Shown here: in pieces, positions 1 to 9,536 of the stretch
Layout of the letters: every line of letters begins with the position of its first letter
Position numbering within the stretch: the first letter of the stretch is position 1
Origin: DATFVA01 sp963832715
GTDB taxonomy: Bacteria > Bacteroidota > Ignavibacteria > Ignavibacteriales > Ignavibacteriaceae
Direction of reading: 5' to 3'
Assembly (NCBI GenBank): GCA_963832715.1
Contig: CAWHVB010000006.1
Location: 62,001 to 126,000 of the forward strand
DNA: 64,000 nt
Made by a program: the position numbers and the translations under genes
The notes under the pieces: generated by a model
Told to the model about the DNA's origin: nothing
What the model saw: the letters and a program-made list of their open reading frames with translations, nothing else
The model's database searches: none

Positions 1-1263
1 GATCTTTATGAAAAAATGAATGATATAGATAATGCGTCTAACACGATAAAGGAACTTCTGAAAATCGATCCGGGAAATACATCTCTCTACAAACTGCTGA
101 TAGATTATTATACTAAAGCTGAAAGGTATGATGAAGCTCTCGAAGCTGCAAATGATCTGCTTCAGATGGATCCTGATGATCTTGAGGCGAGAGAAAAGAA
201 AGCACAGATCTATATTGATAAGGGAGACTGGGACTCTGCAGCAAAAGAATATTCTTATATTCTTGATAAGCCGGGGATACCGCTCGATGCAAAGATCCGG
301 GTGGGCGCTTCTTATTTTATTCAGTCATTAAAAGATTCAAGTTTAACCCCGGTAGCAAAAGAATTTTTTGAAAAGATGGATAAGGATACAACTGATTGGG
401 AAGTTAAAATGTACCTGGGTGCAATTGCTATAAATGAACACAAGGATTCACTTGCAATAGAGGAATTCAGGCAGGTTACCCAGATGGCAGGCTGGAATGT
501 CCAGGCGTGGGTAAGGCTCGGCGGACTTTATTTTGATAATAAAAGATATGATGAAGCTGTTAAAGTTATGGATGAGGCAGTCGGTTTGTTCCCTGATGAT
601 TTTACTGTGAATTTTATACTCGGATTATCTCTTGCTCAAAGCGGTCATAACAGCGAGGCCAAGCCGTATCTTAAAAAAGCTGTTGATACCAACCCTTCAG
701 ATTTGAATGCTTTGTCAGCATACGGCTACACACTCAGCCAGCTTAAAGAGAACGAAGAGGCCATTAAATATCTGAAGAAAGCCCTTGAACTTGCCCCTGA
801 CAGTGCAAACCAGGTAAACCTGCTCGGCACCCTGGGACTTATATATGACGGCCAGAAAAACTGGGAGGCCTGTGACAGTACTTATGAAGAAGCGTTGAGC
901 ATTGATTCGACAAATGCACTGGTAAATAATAATTATGCATATTCTCTTTCTGAAAGAGGTATAAAACTTGATAAAGCATTGAAGATGGCTGAAACAGCGA
1001 TTGGAAAGGAGCCGTTGAATTCATCCTACCTGGATACCATAGGGTGGGTTTACTTTAAATTAGGTGAATATGAAAAGGCAAAGGAATATATTGAAAAAGC
1101 AATCAAAGTCGGCGGAGAAAGTTCCGTAATGCTTGAACATCTCGGGGATATCACTTACATGCTGGGGAACAAAGATAAAGCAAAGAGCATATGGGAAAAA
1201 TCATTAGGCCTTGATTCAACAAACAACCGTGTTAAAATAAAAATTGAAAAAGGTGAAATTTGA
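1..1263 (+). CDS. TPR-repeat protein, 5' end cut by window edge
   Basis: This is a tetratricopeptide-repeat protein built almost entirely of helical TPR pairs of about 34 residues, with motifs such as YDEAL, ALELAPDSA and LGEYEKAKEYIEKA. TPRs are protein-interaction scaffolds, so no enzymatic role is implied. The frame is open to base 1 (codons for DLYEK precede the first ATG at 16), and the protein begins inside a repeat, so the true start lies outside the window. The stop overlaps the TTG start of the DUF4292 lipoprotein gene, and the next gene encodes an EnvC-like protein. This TPR / DUF4292 / M23 order is common in Bacteroidota and points to an envelope-associated role. That role is inferred from context only. 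Confidence 0.85.
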   Translation, partial: DLYEKMNDIDNASNTIKELLKIDPGNTSLYKLLIDYYTKAERYDEALEAANDLLQMDPDDLEAREKKAQIYIDKGDWDSAAKEYSYILDKPGIPLDAKIRVGASYFIQSLKDSSLTPVAKEFFEKMDKDTTDWEVKMYLGAIAINEHKDSLAIEEFRQVTQMAGWNVQAWVRLGGLYFDNKRYDEAVKVMDEAVGLFPDDFTVNFILGLSLAQSGHNSEAKPYLKKAVDTNPSDLNALSAYGYTLSQLKENEEAIKYLKKALELAPDSANQVNLLGTLGLIYDGQKNWEACDSTYEEALSIDSTNALVNNNYAYSLSERGIKLDKALKMAETAIGKEPLNSSYLDTIGWVYFKLGEYEKAKEYIEKAIKVGGESSVMLEHLGDITYMLGNKDKAKSIWEKSLGLDSTNNRVKIKIEKGEI

Positions 1264-2048
1264 AAAAATATTCTGTGCTTTTTCTCCTGCTCATTGAAAT
1301 AATTCCTTTCCTTATTAATGGCTGTGTTCCTTCCCAGCCGAATGACGAGGTAGAACTTCTTCCCTCAGAAAGGCTGATCAATAAACTGGAAGTAAACAGG
1401 AGAAGAATCAGGAGTTTTGAAGGATACGGAACTATCGCAGTTAAGTCGCCTAAGATAAACAACAGTGCTAATTTCAGAGTAGTAATCCACAAACCCGATT
1501 CTATTTATTTAAGTATAATGGGAGCTTTCGGAATTGAACTGGCGCAGGTACTTGTTACAAAAGAAAAATTTTCTTTTTACGATGCTCTTGAAAATACAGT
1601 ATATGAGGGAGTGCCGAACGATGACATGCTGAAGGATATATTTCACATAGATCTCCCATTTAACGATATTATTGATGCATTCGTAGGTTCGGTTAATCTG
1701 ACTCAAAACCTGTATAAGGTACCCGATGAATATAAAGTTGACTATGACCAATATGTGTTATCCTATGTCGATTCTTTCATGAATACAAAAACACAGTACC
1801 GGGTTGACGTAAGGGAACTGGGTATAACGAAATATATGCTGTGGGATAAGGAAGGGAACCTTGCCCTTGAGGGGAATTATTCAAAATTCAATGTGCTGCA
1901 GGGCGTTCCCATCCCTTATAAAATTGAAGTAGACAGGACACAGGAAAATCAGCACATAAGTATAAATTACAAAAACATGGAAGCTAATGATCCCGACATA
2001 TACATTGATTTTACGATTCCGAAGGATGCTGCGGTAATAAAAATCTGA
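1260..2048 (+). CDS. DUF4292 family outer-membrane lipoprotein
   Basis: The 262-residue protein starts with a lipoprotein signal peptide ending in a lipobox (INGC, Cys22). The mature part resembles DUF4292, a LolB-like fold proposed to handle lipids or lipoproteins at the outer membrane. The start is TTG at 1260, overlapping the upstream TGA stop (TTGA), which indicates translational coupling. Its own stop overlaps the next ATG (TGATG). The middle region (about residues 60-110, with motifs VVIHKPDSIYLS and GAFGIELAQV) is the part most typical of the family. The exact function is unknown. The family call rests on overall sequence style and on neighbour order. Confidence 0.75.
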   Translation: MKKYSVLFLLLIEIIPFLINGCVPSQPNDEVELLPSERLINKLEVNRRRIRSFEGYGTIAVKSPKINNSANFRVVIHKPDSIYLSIMGAFGIELAQVLVTKEKFSFYDALENTVYEGVPNDDMLKDIFHIDLPFNDIIDAFVGSVNLTQNLYKVPDEYKVDYDQYVLSYVDSFMNTKTQYRVDVRELGITKYMLWDKEGNLALEGNYSKFNVLQGVPIPYKIEVDRTQENQHISINYKNMEANDPDIYIDFTIPKDAAVIKI

Positions 2049-3331
2049 TGAATATACGGCAGGCAAAATACTTTGCAGCAATGCTTATCGTACTTTCTTC
2101 CGCAGGCAGAACCTTTTCCCAGGAAGAGGAGATAAAAACTCAGCAGAACCAGCTTTCCACGATAAGTGATGAGATTAACTCACTTGAAGCAGAGATAAAG
2201 AAAAAATCCAAAAAAGAAAAGGAATCCTTTTCCGCAATTGAGAATTACAGCAAACAGAGTTTCCTACTGAATAAATTAATCGGTACCTACCGCACGGGAG
2301 TTACGCAGAAAGAAAAACAGATAGCTGAAAGCGAGGGGAAGATAAAAGATCTCGAAAAAGATATTAAGCTTCTTCAGGACAATTATGCCGATTATTTAAA
2401 GGCAGTTTATAAACACAGCAGTCCCGGCGAGCTTGAGATGATCATAAATTCAGCTTCTGTCCAGCAGGCTTTACTAAGGTATAAATACTTCGAAAAGTTT
2501 TCAGAGCAGAGAAGCAGAGATATCAACAGACTAAAAGAAAGTAAACAAGAACTAACCGCCGCTAAAGAAATACTTAAAACGGAAAAAGAGGAAAAAGTTA
2601 AACTTGCTACTCAGAAAGAGAAAGAGGAAAATCTGCTACTCGGCAAGCTTAATGAACGCAAAAAAATTCTGGACGTTATAAAGCATGATAAGTCTCAATT
2701 AAAGAATGAACTTGAAGCGAAGAAACAAGCTGAGATAAAAATACGCAGCCTGATTACGAAGATGATAGCAGAAGCAGAAAGAAAAAAGAAAGAAGAAGCG
2801 GAAAGACTGGAAAGAGAAAAATTAAAAGGTGACGTCAGACCTGTTGATAATACTGCTGAAATAAGAGCAGAAAACAACGTAGAACCCTCAACTTATGACA
2901 TAAGTTTGTCTACCTCAGGATTTACTTCCTTCGCTTCTCTCAAAGGGAAGCTGAGCTGGCCGGTTTCCAGCGGGAAAATTGTTAGAAAATACGGGGAGAA
3001 TAAGAACAGTAAAACAAACACCATTATGCTGAATTACGGGGTTGATATTGCAGCTTCAAAAGATATTGATGTAAAGGCAGTAAGCGATGGGGTGATTTCA
3101 GCCATCGACTGGATTCCTGGTTACGGCAGCGTTATTATTGTAACTCATAAAGGTGATTACAGAACTGTGTACAGTCATCTTTCGGAAATTTATGTTAATG
3201 AAGGGGACAGGGTTAAACCGGGCAAAGTAATTGCGAAAGTCGGGGATAGTCTCGAAGGGAAAGTACTTCATTTCGAAATCTGGAATTCACGTGAAAACCA
3301 GAACCCCGAAGCCTGGCTGGCAAAGAAATAA
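2048..3331 (+). CDS. EnvC-like murein hydrolase activator (coiled coil plus degenerate LytM/M23 domain)
   Basis: The protein has a signal peptide (residues 1-24, ending TFSQ), then a long Lys/Glu-rich coiled coil (about 26-265), a short linker, and a C-terminal LytM/M23 domain (about 300-427). Active M23 enzymes bind zinc through HxxxD and HxH motifs. Here the first motif reads NYGVD (Asn329 replaces His; Asp333 is kept). His377 in YSHL is present. The last motif reads VLH (Val406 replaces the first His; His408 is kept). Two of the four key residues are therefore lost. This matches EnvC/NlpD-type proteins that activate amidases at division rather than cutting peptidoglycan themselves. It is the third gene of an overlapping unit. 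Confidence 0.8.
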   Translation: MNIRQAKYFAAMLIVLSSAGRTFSQEEEIKTQQNQLSTISDEINSLEAEIKKKSKKEKESFSAIENYSKQSFLLNKLIGTYRTGVTQKEKQIAESEGKIKDLEKDIKLLQDNYADYLKAVYKHSSPGELEMIINSASVQQALLRYKYFEKFSEQRSRDINRLKESKQELTAAKEILKTEKEEKVKLATQKEKEENLLLGKLNERKKILDVIKHDKSQLKNELEAKKQAEIKIRSLITKMIAEAERKKKEEAERLEREKLKGDVRPVDNTAEIRAENNVEPSTYDISLSTSGFTSFASLKGKLSWPVSSGKIVRKYGENKNSKTNTIMLNYGVDIAASKDIDVKAVSDGVISAIDWIPGYGSVIIVTHKGDYRTVYSHLSEIYVNEGDRVKPGKVIAKVGDSLEGKVLHFEIWNSRENQNPEAWLAKK

Positions 3332-3533
3332 CGAACATTAATTGACATACCCGCTTCACTGTTCCTTGCCGTTCTCTCCCCGGACTTTAGTCAATCTATT
3401 CCCCTTCTTACCTTCTCATCTTACCATCCTCTCTCATTGCACTTTCGCTCTTTGCGGCACGATAATCGTAATTTTATTATTTTATATTTAGATAATCTGA
3501 TATTTATAAAATTTACCCTAACGCGGAGGAAGA

Positions 3534-4886
3534 ATGAAAAGATCGTTTACCATTCTGCTGGTTGTAGTGATTACTTTTATGGCAGATGCCCAGTTCAATG
3601 AATATCCTCTTCCTGATAACGGAAAACTTCAGGGCGGCCTCGGATTAAACTGGATAGACGGAGAGCTATACTATACTTTTCATTTCACTCCTGAAATATC
3701 ATTTGCTGATTTCGGGGTAGGGCTTGATTTAATGCTCGATATCGACAAGAATGGAAACCTTCGGAAGGAAGACTTCAATACTTTTTCCGATTATCTGAGT
3801 GTTATCCGCTACGTGAGGTACGGGTTTAAAAACGACCCTGTGTATGCAAAGCTTGGGGCACTGGATTATTATACACTGGGACATGGAAGTATTATGTATG
3901 CGTATAATAATAGTCCCACCATTGATGCAAGAAAAACGGGCCTGATACTCGATATTGATTTCGGGCAGATGGGATTTGAATCGATATACAGTTCTTTCGC
4001 AGAGGCTGGGGTCCTGGGACTACGCGGGTACGTACGTCCTCTCCAGTTCACATCACTGGCCCCAATTCCAATCATCGGAAATCTTGAAGTGGGCGTTTCT
4101 TACTCCGGTGATTATAACAGCAAAGCCGGAGTTACAGCAGGAAATTTCAACAGCACCACGCATAATTTTACAGCGACTGATGATAAAGGCTCTGTCAATA
4201 TTATAGGTGCTGATATAGGACTGCCCTTACTATCATCAGGGATGGTTAACGTTGAGGTTTACGCCGATTACGTAAAGATCCTGGATTATGGAAGCGGTGT
4301 TGCAACAGGTATTATGGGAGAATTGAATCCTCTCGGTCTGATAAGCGCCCATGCAAAACTTGAACGCAGGTTCAATCAGAAACATTATCTGCCGTCCTAC
4401 TTCGGACCTCTTTATGAAATAGAAAGATTTCAGTTAGGTCAGTCGGGTACCGTTCACAGCAAGATACAACGACTCGAATTCAACGAGAATGCAGACAATG
4501 GAATTTTTGGTGAACTTGGAGTAAATGTGCTTGGTATCTTTGATATTGTTGGAAGCTACCAGAGGCTGGATAAAACACCTCAAAGCGGCGCACTTCATTT
4601 ATACAGTGAAATAGCTCCTGAGGATGCCCCATTCCTTTTACGCGCTGGCTATGACAAAACAGGCATCGGCAATGAAACCGCTATCTTTAAGCTTGACGAT
4701 AGATCATATTTGTTTTTTGAAGTTGGTTACAAGCCGGTTGAATTTATTGTAGTCTCACTGGTATACGACTGGACATTTTCACCCTTATACGATAATGATA
4801 AAAACATAATAGACTACCTCCCGCAGAAAAGAATAGAACCACGGGTTTCTTTTGTTTATCCTTTTAGTTTCGGAGGAGGAGAATAA
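3534..4886 (+). CDS. putative outer-membrane beta-barrel protein
   Basis: The 450-residue protein has a clear signal peptide (MKRSF... ending ADAQ at about residue 20). It continues with alternating hydrophobic/polar strands rich in Gly, Tyr and Phe, and ends in strand-like segments (PRVSFVYPFSFGGGE). No enzyme motif was recognised. The pattern suits an outer-membrane beta-barrel of the kind often left as hypothetical in Ignavibacteria. The ribosome-binding site GGAGGAAG lies just before the ATG. The 202 bp upstream are pyrimidine-rich and then AT-rich, and probably hold its promoter. The gene faces a convergent HAD gene. The function is unknown. Confidence 0.6.
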   Translation: MKRSFTILLVVVITFMADAQFNEYPLPDNGKLQGGLGLNWIDGELYYTFHFTPEISFADFGVGLDLMLDIDKNGNLRKEDFNTFSDYLSVIRYVRYGFKNDPVYAKLGALDYYTLGHGSIMYAYNNSPTIDARKTGLILDIDFGQMGFESIYSSFAEAGVLGLRGYVRPLQFTSLAPIPIIGNLEVGVSYSGDYNSKAGVTAGNFNSTTHNFTATDDKGSVNIIGADIGLPLLSSGMVNVEVYADYVKILDYGSGVATGIMGELNPLGLISAHAKLERRFNQKHYLPSYFGPLYEIERFQLGQSGTVHSKIQRLEFNENADNGIFGELGVNVLGIFDIVGSYQRLDKTPQSGALHLYSEIAPEDAPFLLRAGYDKTGIGNETAIFKLDDRSYLFFEVGYKPVEFIVVSLVYDWTFSPLYDNDKNIIDYLPQKRIEPRVSFVYPFSFGGGE

Positions 4887-4891
4887 GTCTC

Positions 4892-4920
4892 GGATTTTTT
4901 TGTTGTTCTATAAAAAATCC
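4892..4920. terminator. AT-rich hairpin between convergent genes
   Basis: A perfect 9-bp inverted repeat (GGATTTTTT / AAAAAATCC) with an 11-nt loop lies between the ends of the barrel-protein gene and the HAD gene. The arms carry their own T and A runs, so it could act as a terminator on either strand. The stem is AT-rich and therefore weak. Confidence 0.4.
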
Positions 4921-4958
4921 CCTCCCTCAGAACATTAAAAGTCATATGGGGGAGGAGA

Positions 4959-5621
4959 CTAAGGAGTGGGTCGAGGGCTAAATAACAAAAATTCCTTTAA
5001 TTCCGCTACGGTGTGGAACACATAATCGCTATTCATCTGTAATACGTGATGTTTCGCAAGACTATCCCACAAAACCGAAGCAACTTTTACCCCTGCCGCC
5101 CGTGCTGCCTTGATATCAGATGGAGCATCTCCAATCATCAAAACATCATTTTTATCAAGTTTAAACATATCGAGGAAGATTTCTATACCTTCGGGAGAGG
5201 GTTTATGCTCTTTAACTTCATCACCGGTAATAATTAAGTCAAAATGATCAAAAATTCCCAGCTTTTTGAGAGTAATCCTTGCTGCTTCTCTTCCTTTGCC
5301 GGTATAAACAGACAATAATATACCTTGCGCTTTTAATTCATCAAGAATTTCTATCATACCAGGATAGATATCGGCCATGAAACGTGCATGATTGTCGGAA
5401 TAGAATTTATAGTATTCTTCACGGGCTTTTTCATAATTATCGCCGCAGAATTCTTTTAGTATCACATCTTCTGTAGGACCAAACCATCTTAAAATTTCCT
5501 CATCCGTAAATGTTTTTCCAAGATATTTTTCAGTTATGAAATTGAATGAAGCAAAGATAAGTTTATTCGTAGAGGTCAGTGTCCCATCGATATCGAAAAT
5601 AATTCCCTTAAATTGATTCAT
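4959..5621 (-). CDS. HAD-superfamily hydrolase (phosphoglycolate phosphatase-like)
   Basis: This 220-residue protein is a subfamily IA haloacid-dehalogenase phosphatase. Motif I is FDIDGT (nucleophile Asp10, acid Asp12). Motif II is in SVYTGKG, motif III is the Lys in EHKPSPEG, and motif IV is MIGDAPSDIKAA. An alpha-helical cap (about residues 16-85) follows motif I. Family members remove phosphate from small metabolites such as phosphoglycolate or sugar phosphates. The actual substrate cannot be told from sequence. The gene lies upstream of nothing on its strand and follows a membrane-protein gene after 25 bp, so they may be co-transcribed. Confidence 0.85.
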   Translation of the reverse strand: MNQFKGIIFDIDGTLTSTNKLIFASFNFITEKYLGKTFTDEEILRWFGPTEDVILKEFCGDNYEKAREEYYKFYSDNHARFMADIYPGMIEILDELKAQGILLSVYTGKGREAARITLKKLGIFDHFDLIITGDEVKEHKPSPEGIEIFLDMFKLDKNDVLMIGDAPSDIKAARAAGVKVASVLWDSLAKHHVLQMNSDYVFHTVAELKEFLLFSPRPTP

Positions 5622-5646
5622 AAAGTGCCAAACGCCTTCCGGTTAA

Positions 5647-6516
5647 TTATATTTTATCCTGTAAAGAAATATAATCATCTTTTCCCTGACCGAATATTCC
5701 GCTTATTAAATTATAAACTGCAAAAAGTTCAAGTGAAAAGGGCAGGTAACCAATATAGCCGGGCAAAGGCATTTCGAAAATATGGAGGAAATTCACCATG
5801 GGCAGATCATAATACCATTTAGGGTACGAATAATAATTCCACATCTCCCAGAAGAAAGCACATATGAGAACGCCGATCCATAAAGCGGCTGCAGGTTTCC
5901 AGTTTCCTTTACCGGTGTATTGAAGAAGAGTACGGTTTTTCATTTTAACATTTACAGGCTCTACGAGGAAATAGACAGTAATCCAGATAAAAGGATAGAA
6001 CACTTTAGGAAAAATGATTTCCAGGGCGAGCGATGTCAGTCCAATTATAACGAAAACACGGAGTAGAGCCGGGTCCGGACTTAAACTTTTATATGTTTTT
6101 AATTTTCTTATCCAGCCGAAAGTACCTGCTAACTCCGCAGCTTCAAAAACCGCAGGAATAACTGTAGAAAAACTTATTGAAGCAAGGAGGAAAAACTGAA
6201 AATCGGAAAAGTACTGTTTTCCGTCATAGAACCAGTTTTGCGTAAAGGAGTTAAAAAGCTCAAAAAGCCACCAGACAGGAGCAGAGACTGCAAAAAGAAG
6301 CATAAACTTTTTAAAACTTCTTTTGATAAGTGAGGTTCCCTTACGGAAATAAACAAGAGCATCAACAGCCAGGCAGAAACCAAGCCAAAGGGGAAAGAAT
6401 GCCCAATCGGTACGTAAACCCTGAAGGAACCAATTCAGATACCAGAAAATGCCAATGAGCAGGAACCCGAACCATCCATACAATGGAAAACTATTTTTAT
6501 GTCTATCATTACTCAT
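5647..6516 (-). CDS. polytopic membrane protein of unknown function
   Basis: The 289-residue protein has about seven or eight hydrophobic segments (for example residues 13-32, 38-56, 70-88, 105-125, 150-185, 205-225 and 265-280). It is very rich in Trp, Phe and Tyr. No catalytic motif or named family was recognised. The ATG start is followed by a short polar N-terminus (MSNDRHKNS). It sits between the thiamine-binding protein gene and the HAD gene on the same strand, with gaps of about 25 bp, so the three may form one transcript. A transport or lipid-related role would be a guess. Confidence 0.55.
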   Translation of the reverse strand: MSNDRHKNSFPLYGWFGFLLIGIFWYLNWFLQGLRTDWAFFPLWLGFCLAVDALVYFRKGTSLIKRSFKKFMLLFAVSAPVWWLFELFNSFTQNWFYDGKQYFSDFQFFLLASISFSTVIPAVFEAAELAGTFGWIRKLKTYKSLSPDPALLRVFVIIGLTSLALEIIFPKVFYPFIWITVYFLVEPVNVKMKNRTLLQYTGKGNWKPAAALWIGVLICAFFWEMWNYYSYPKWYYDLPMVNFLHIFEMPLPGYIGYLPFSLELFAVYNLISGIFGQGKDDYISLQDKI

Positions 6517-6540
6517 TATACAGGCAAGAAAAATCAGAGA

Positions 6541-6840
6541 CTATTTTAATTTTTGCTCTACACTTGTAATTTTATCGGCCATCGTCTGTTCCTTATCAGT
6601 TCGCGTACCGAATCTCAAAGTAGTTGAAATTCTGGGTACTCCCATCTGATGAAGTTCCTCGTGGCATTTTTTAATTGCCGAGAAAACATCATCCCATTCT
6701 CCTTCTATGTTTGTTCCATACGAATGCAGGATTGTTTTAAGGCCTGCATCCCTGAGAATTTTCTCGCACTCGGCGATATATTCAGATACAGAAACTCCTA
6801 CACCAATTGGAACCACGCATAAATCTGCCAATACTTTCAC
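6541..6840 (-). CDS. MTH1187-family thiamine-binding protein
   Basis: This 99-residue protein matches the small ferredoxin-like MTH1187/YkoF-type family (formerly DUF77). It shows the usual N-terminal strand with VVPIG, followed by VSEYIAECEKIL, then LHSYGTNIEGEW and a C-terminal strand near PRISTTLRFGTR. Members form oligomers and bind thiamine or related pyrimidines. The start is GTG at 6840. It diverges from rlmI across 167 bp that must hold both promoters. No TPP riboswitch was recognised in that gap. Confidence 0.85.
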   Translation of the reverse strand: MKVLADLCVVPIGVGVSVSEYIAECEKILRDAGLKTILHSYGTNIEGEWDDVFSAIKKCHEELHQMGVPRISTTLRFGTRTDKEQTMADKITSVEQKLK

Positions 6841-7007
6841 AATGCCTCCGGGTTATTTTTTCATTTTTAATTATTCACTAACCATACTTCATGCTATTGC
6901 CGACCAGGTTCAGAAATCTTTATCAAAGACGGATCGATTTGTACTTATGCATCATAACTTCAATATTTATATCTTAGCACCCAAAATTACAAATAATAAG
7001 CGGTCCT

Positions 7008-8180
7008 ATGAATGCAAAAGTACATCTGAAGAAAAATGAAGAACGGAGAATTAAAACCGGACACCTGTGGGTATTCAGCAACGAGATTGCAGGTACTGAG
7101 GGTGATCCTCAGAACGGCGACCTCGCTGAAGTATATGACTATAAGAAAAACTTTATCGGTACAGGGTTCTATAATAAAAACTCGCTGATCGCAATGAGGC
7201 TGATCTCTTCCGGCAAAATAGACGATCTGGAAGTACTCTTTCGAAGCAGACTTAGATCAGCATCTGAGTTAAGGAAAAATCTTTATCCAGGGAGAGACTC
7301 GTACCGGATGGTATTCAGCGAAAGCGATTTTCTGCCGGGACTCATAATAGATAAATACAACAGCACATATGTTATGCAGGTCTATTCTGCAGGGATGGAA
7401 AAAAATATTGATATCCTGGTGCATATCCTCAAAGAAGATTTTTTTGCGAAGAATATTTTTACGAAAAATGAAGAATACCTGAGGAGACTTGAGGGAATTC
7501 CGGCTGAAGATAATATATACCTGGGTGAGAAGACCAGCGAAATAATAAGTGATGGTTTGCTTAAATATGAAATAGATTTTGAGAAGGGACAAAAAACCGG
7601 ATTCTATTTTGATCAGTCAGACAACAGGTTTTTTATCGAAAAATTATCCGCAGGGAAATCTGTACTGGATGCATTCTGCAATTCTGGCGGATTTGGACTT
7701 CATGCTGCAAAAGCAGGTGCCGAATCAGTTGCATTTGTAGATTCATCCGCTAATGAGACCGGGAATGCTGAAAATAACTTTAAACTAAACGGTTTGTCAT
7801 CTCATTCACGATTTATAGCGGAAGATGTTTTCGATTATCTTGAAAGATGCATAAATGAAAAAAGTTTTTTTGATGTTGTTATGATTGACCCTCCTGCCTT
7901 TGCAAAAAACCGGAAATCAATACCGGTAGCAAAAAAAGGATATGAAAGATTGAACCGGCTGGCAATGCAGACCGTAAAGGAGGACGGATTTCTTGTGACA
8001 TCGTCCTGTTCACATCATATCAAAAGCGATGATTTTTTGGAAATAATAAATAATTCTGCCATCAAAACAGGCAGAACAATTCAGCTGATTCATTTAAATT
8101 CAGCCTCGCTCGATCATCCTCAGATACCTTCAATGCCTGAGACAACATATCTTAAATTTGCAGTTTTCAGGATAGGTTAA
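7008..8180 (+). CDS. rlmI: 23S rRNA (cytosine-C5)-methyltransferase RlmI family
   Basis: The 390-residue protein has an N-terminal PUA RNA-binding domain (about 1-75), a central RlmI-type linker domain, and a C-terminal class I SAM methyltransferase fold. Visible motifs are VLDAFCNSGGFG (SAM-binding motif I), VMIDPPAFAKN (motif IV) and TSSCSHH, whose Cys is the expected nucleophile for forming 5-methylcytosine. Length and order match the RlmI/YccW family, which modifies 23S rRNA at C1962 in E. coli. The gene stands alone. The gene-free repeat region follows its stop. Confidence 0.88.
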   Translation: MNAKVHLKKNEERRIKTGHLWVFSNEIAGTEGDPQNGDLAEVYDYKKNFIGTGFYNKNSLIAMRLISSGKIDDLEVLFRSRLRSASELRKNLYPGRDSYRMVFSESDFLPGLIIDKYNSTYVMQVYSAGMEKNIDILVHILKEDFFAKNIFTKNEEYLRRLEGIPAEDNIYLGEKTSEIISDGLLKYEIDFEKGQKTGFYFDQSDNRFFIEKLSAGKSVLDAFCNSGGFGLHAAKAGAESVAFVDSSANETGNAENNFKLNGLSSHSRFIAEDVFDYLERCINEKSFFDVVMIDPPAFAKNRKSIPVAKKGYERLNRLAMQTVKEDGFLVTSSCSHHIKSDDFLEIINNSAIKTGRTIQLIHLNSASLDHPQIPSMPETTYLKFAVFRIG

Positions 8181-8198
8181 CCCGAAGTTTATATTATT

Positions 8199-8297
8199 TA
8201 TACCCGAAAAGGTATAATAATGCAAGTATGGTATATATGATACCCGAACAGGTATAAAGCATCAAAAATCTATTGACATTATACCCGAAAAGGTATA
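8199..8297. promoter_or_regulatory. three evenly spaced 18-bp palindromes (candidate operators)
   Basis: Three copies of a palindrome, TATACC-N6-GGTATA, lie at 8199-8216, 8239-8256 and 8280-8297. Copies 1 and 3 are identical (TATACCCGAAAAGGTATA). Copy 2 differs at two bases (GATACCCGAACAGGTATA). Starts are 40 and 41 bp apart, about four helical turns, so bound proteins would sit on the same face. This is the arrangement expected of cooperative operators for a dimeric helix-turn-helix repressor. No regulator gene lies nearby. The rest of the 318-bp gene-free interval (8181-8498) is AT-rich leader with no coding signal, ending in the moxR ribosome-binding site GAGG at about 8488. Confidence 0.6.
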
Positions 8298-8299
8298 AA
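8273..8299 (+). promoter_or_regulatory. candidate sigma-70-like promoter overlapping the third palindrome
   Basis: A perfect TTGACA (8273-8278) is followed after 15 bp by TATAAA (8294-8299). The third palindrome (8280-8297) fills the spacer, so a bound repressor would block RNA polymerase. It would drive rightward transcription into moxR with a leader of about 190 nt. The 15-bp spacing is short, and Bacteroidota often use different promoter sequences, so this is tentative. Confidence 0.4.
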
Positions 8300-8498
8300 A
8301 CTGGTTTCGGAAAGATATGACATCCTGTTTGCTTAGAGGGCAGCTGTTCATACCAAAATATTTCCCATACCATTAGTTTTTTGCAAAAGAAATGCAACAT
8401 TTTTATGTTTGGAACCGTCTAATCACACTACCAGGTATTTAGGATACATTACTTATCTATAAAAAAATGATAACTTCACTAAACAGATGAGGTAAAAC

Positions 8499-9482
<984 letters not shown>

Positions 9483-9536
9483 ATAATGATAATTCATTAA
9501 CACCCTGCGATTAAAAATTAACAGGTAGAAAGAAAA

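Noticed and set aside
6841..7007. TPP riboswitch before the thiamine-binding protein gene
   Set aside because: No CUGAGA or other conserved TPP-riboswitch core was found on the minus strand.
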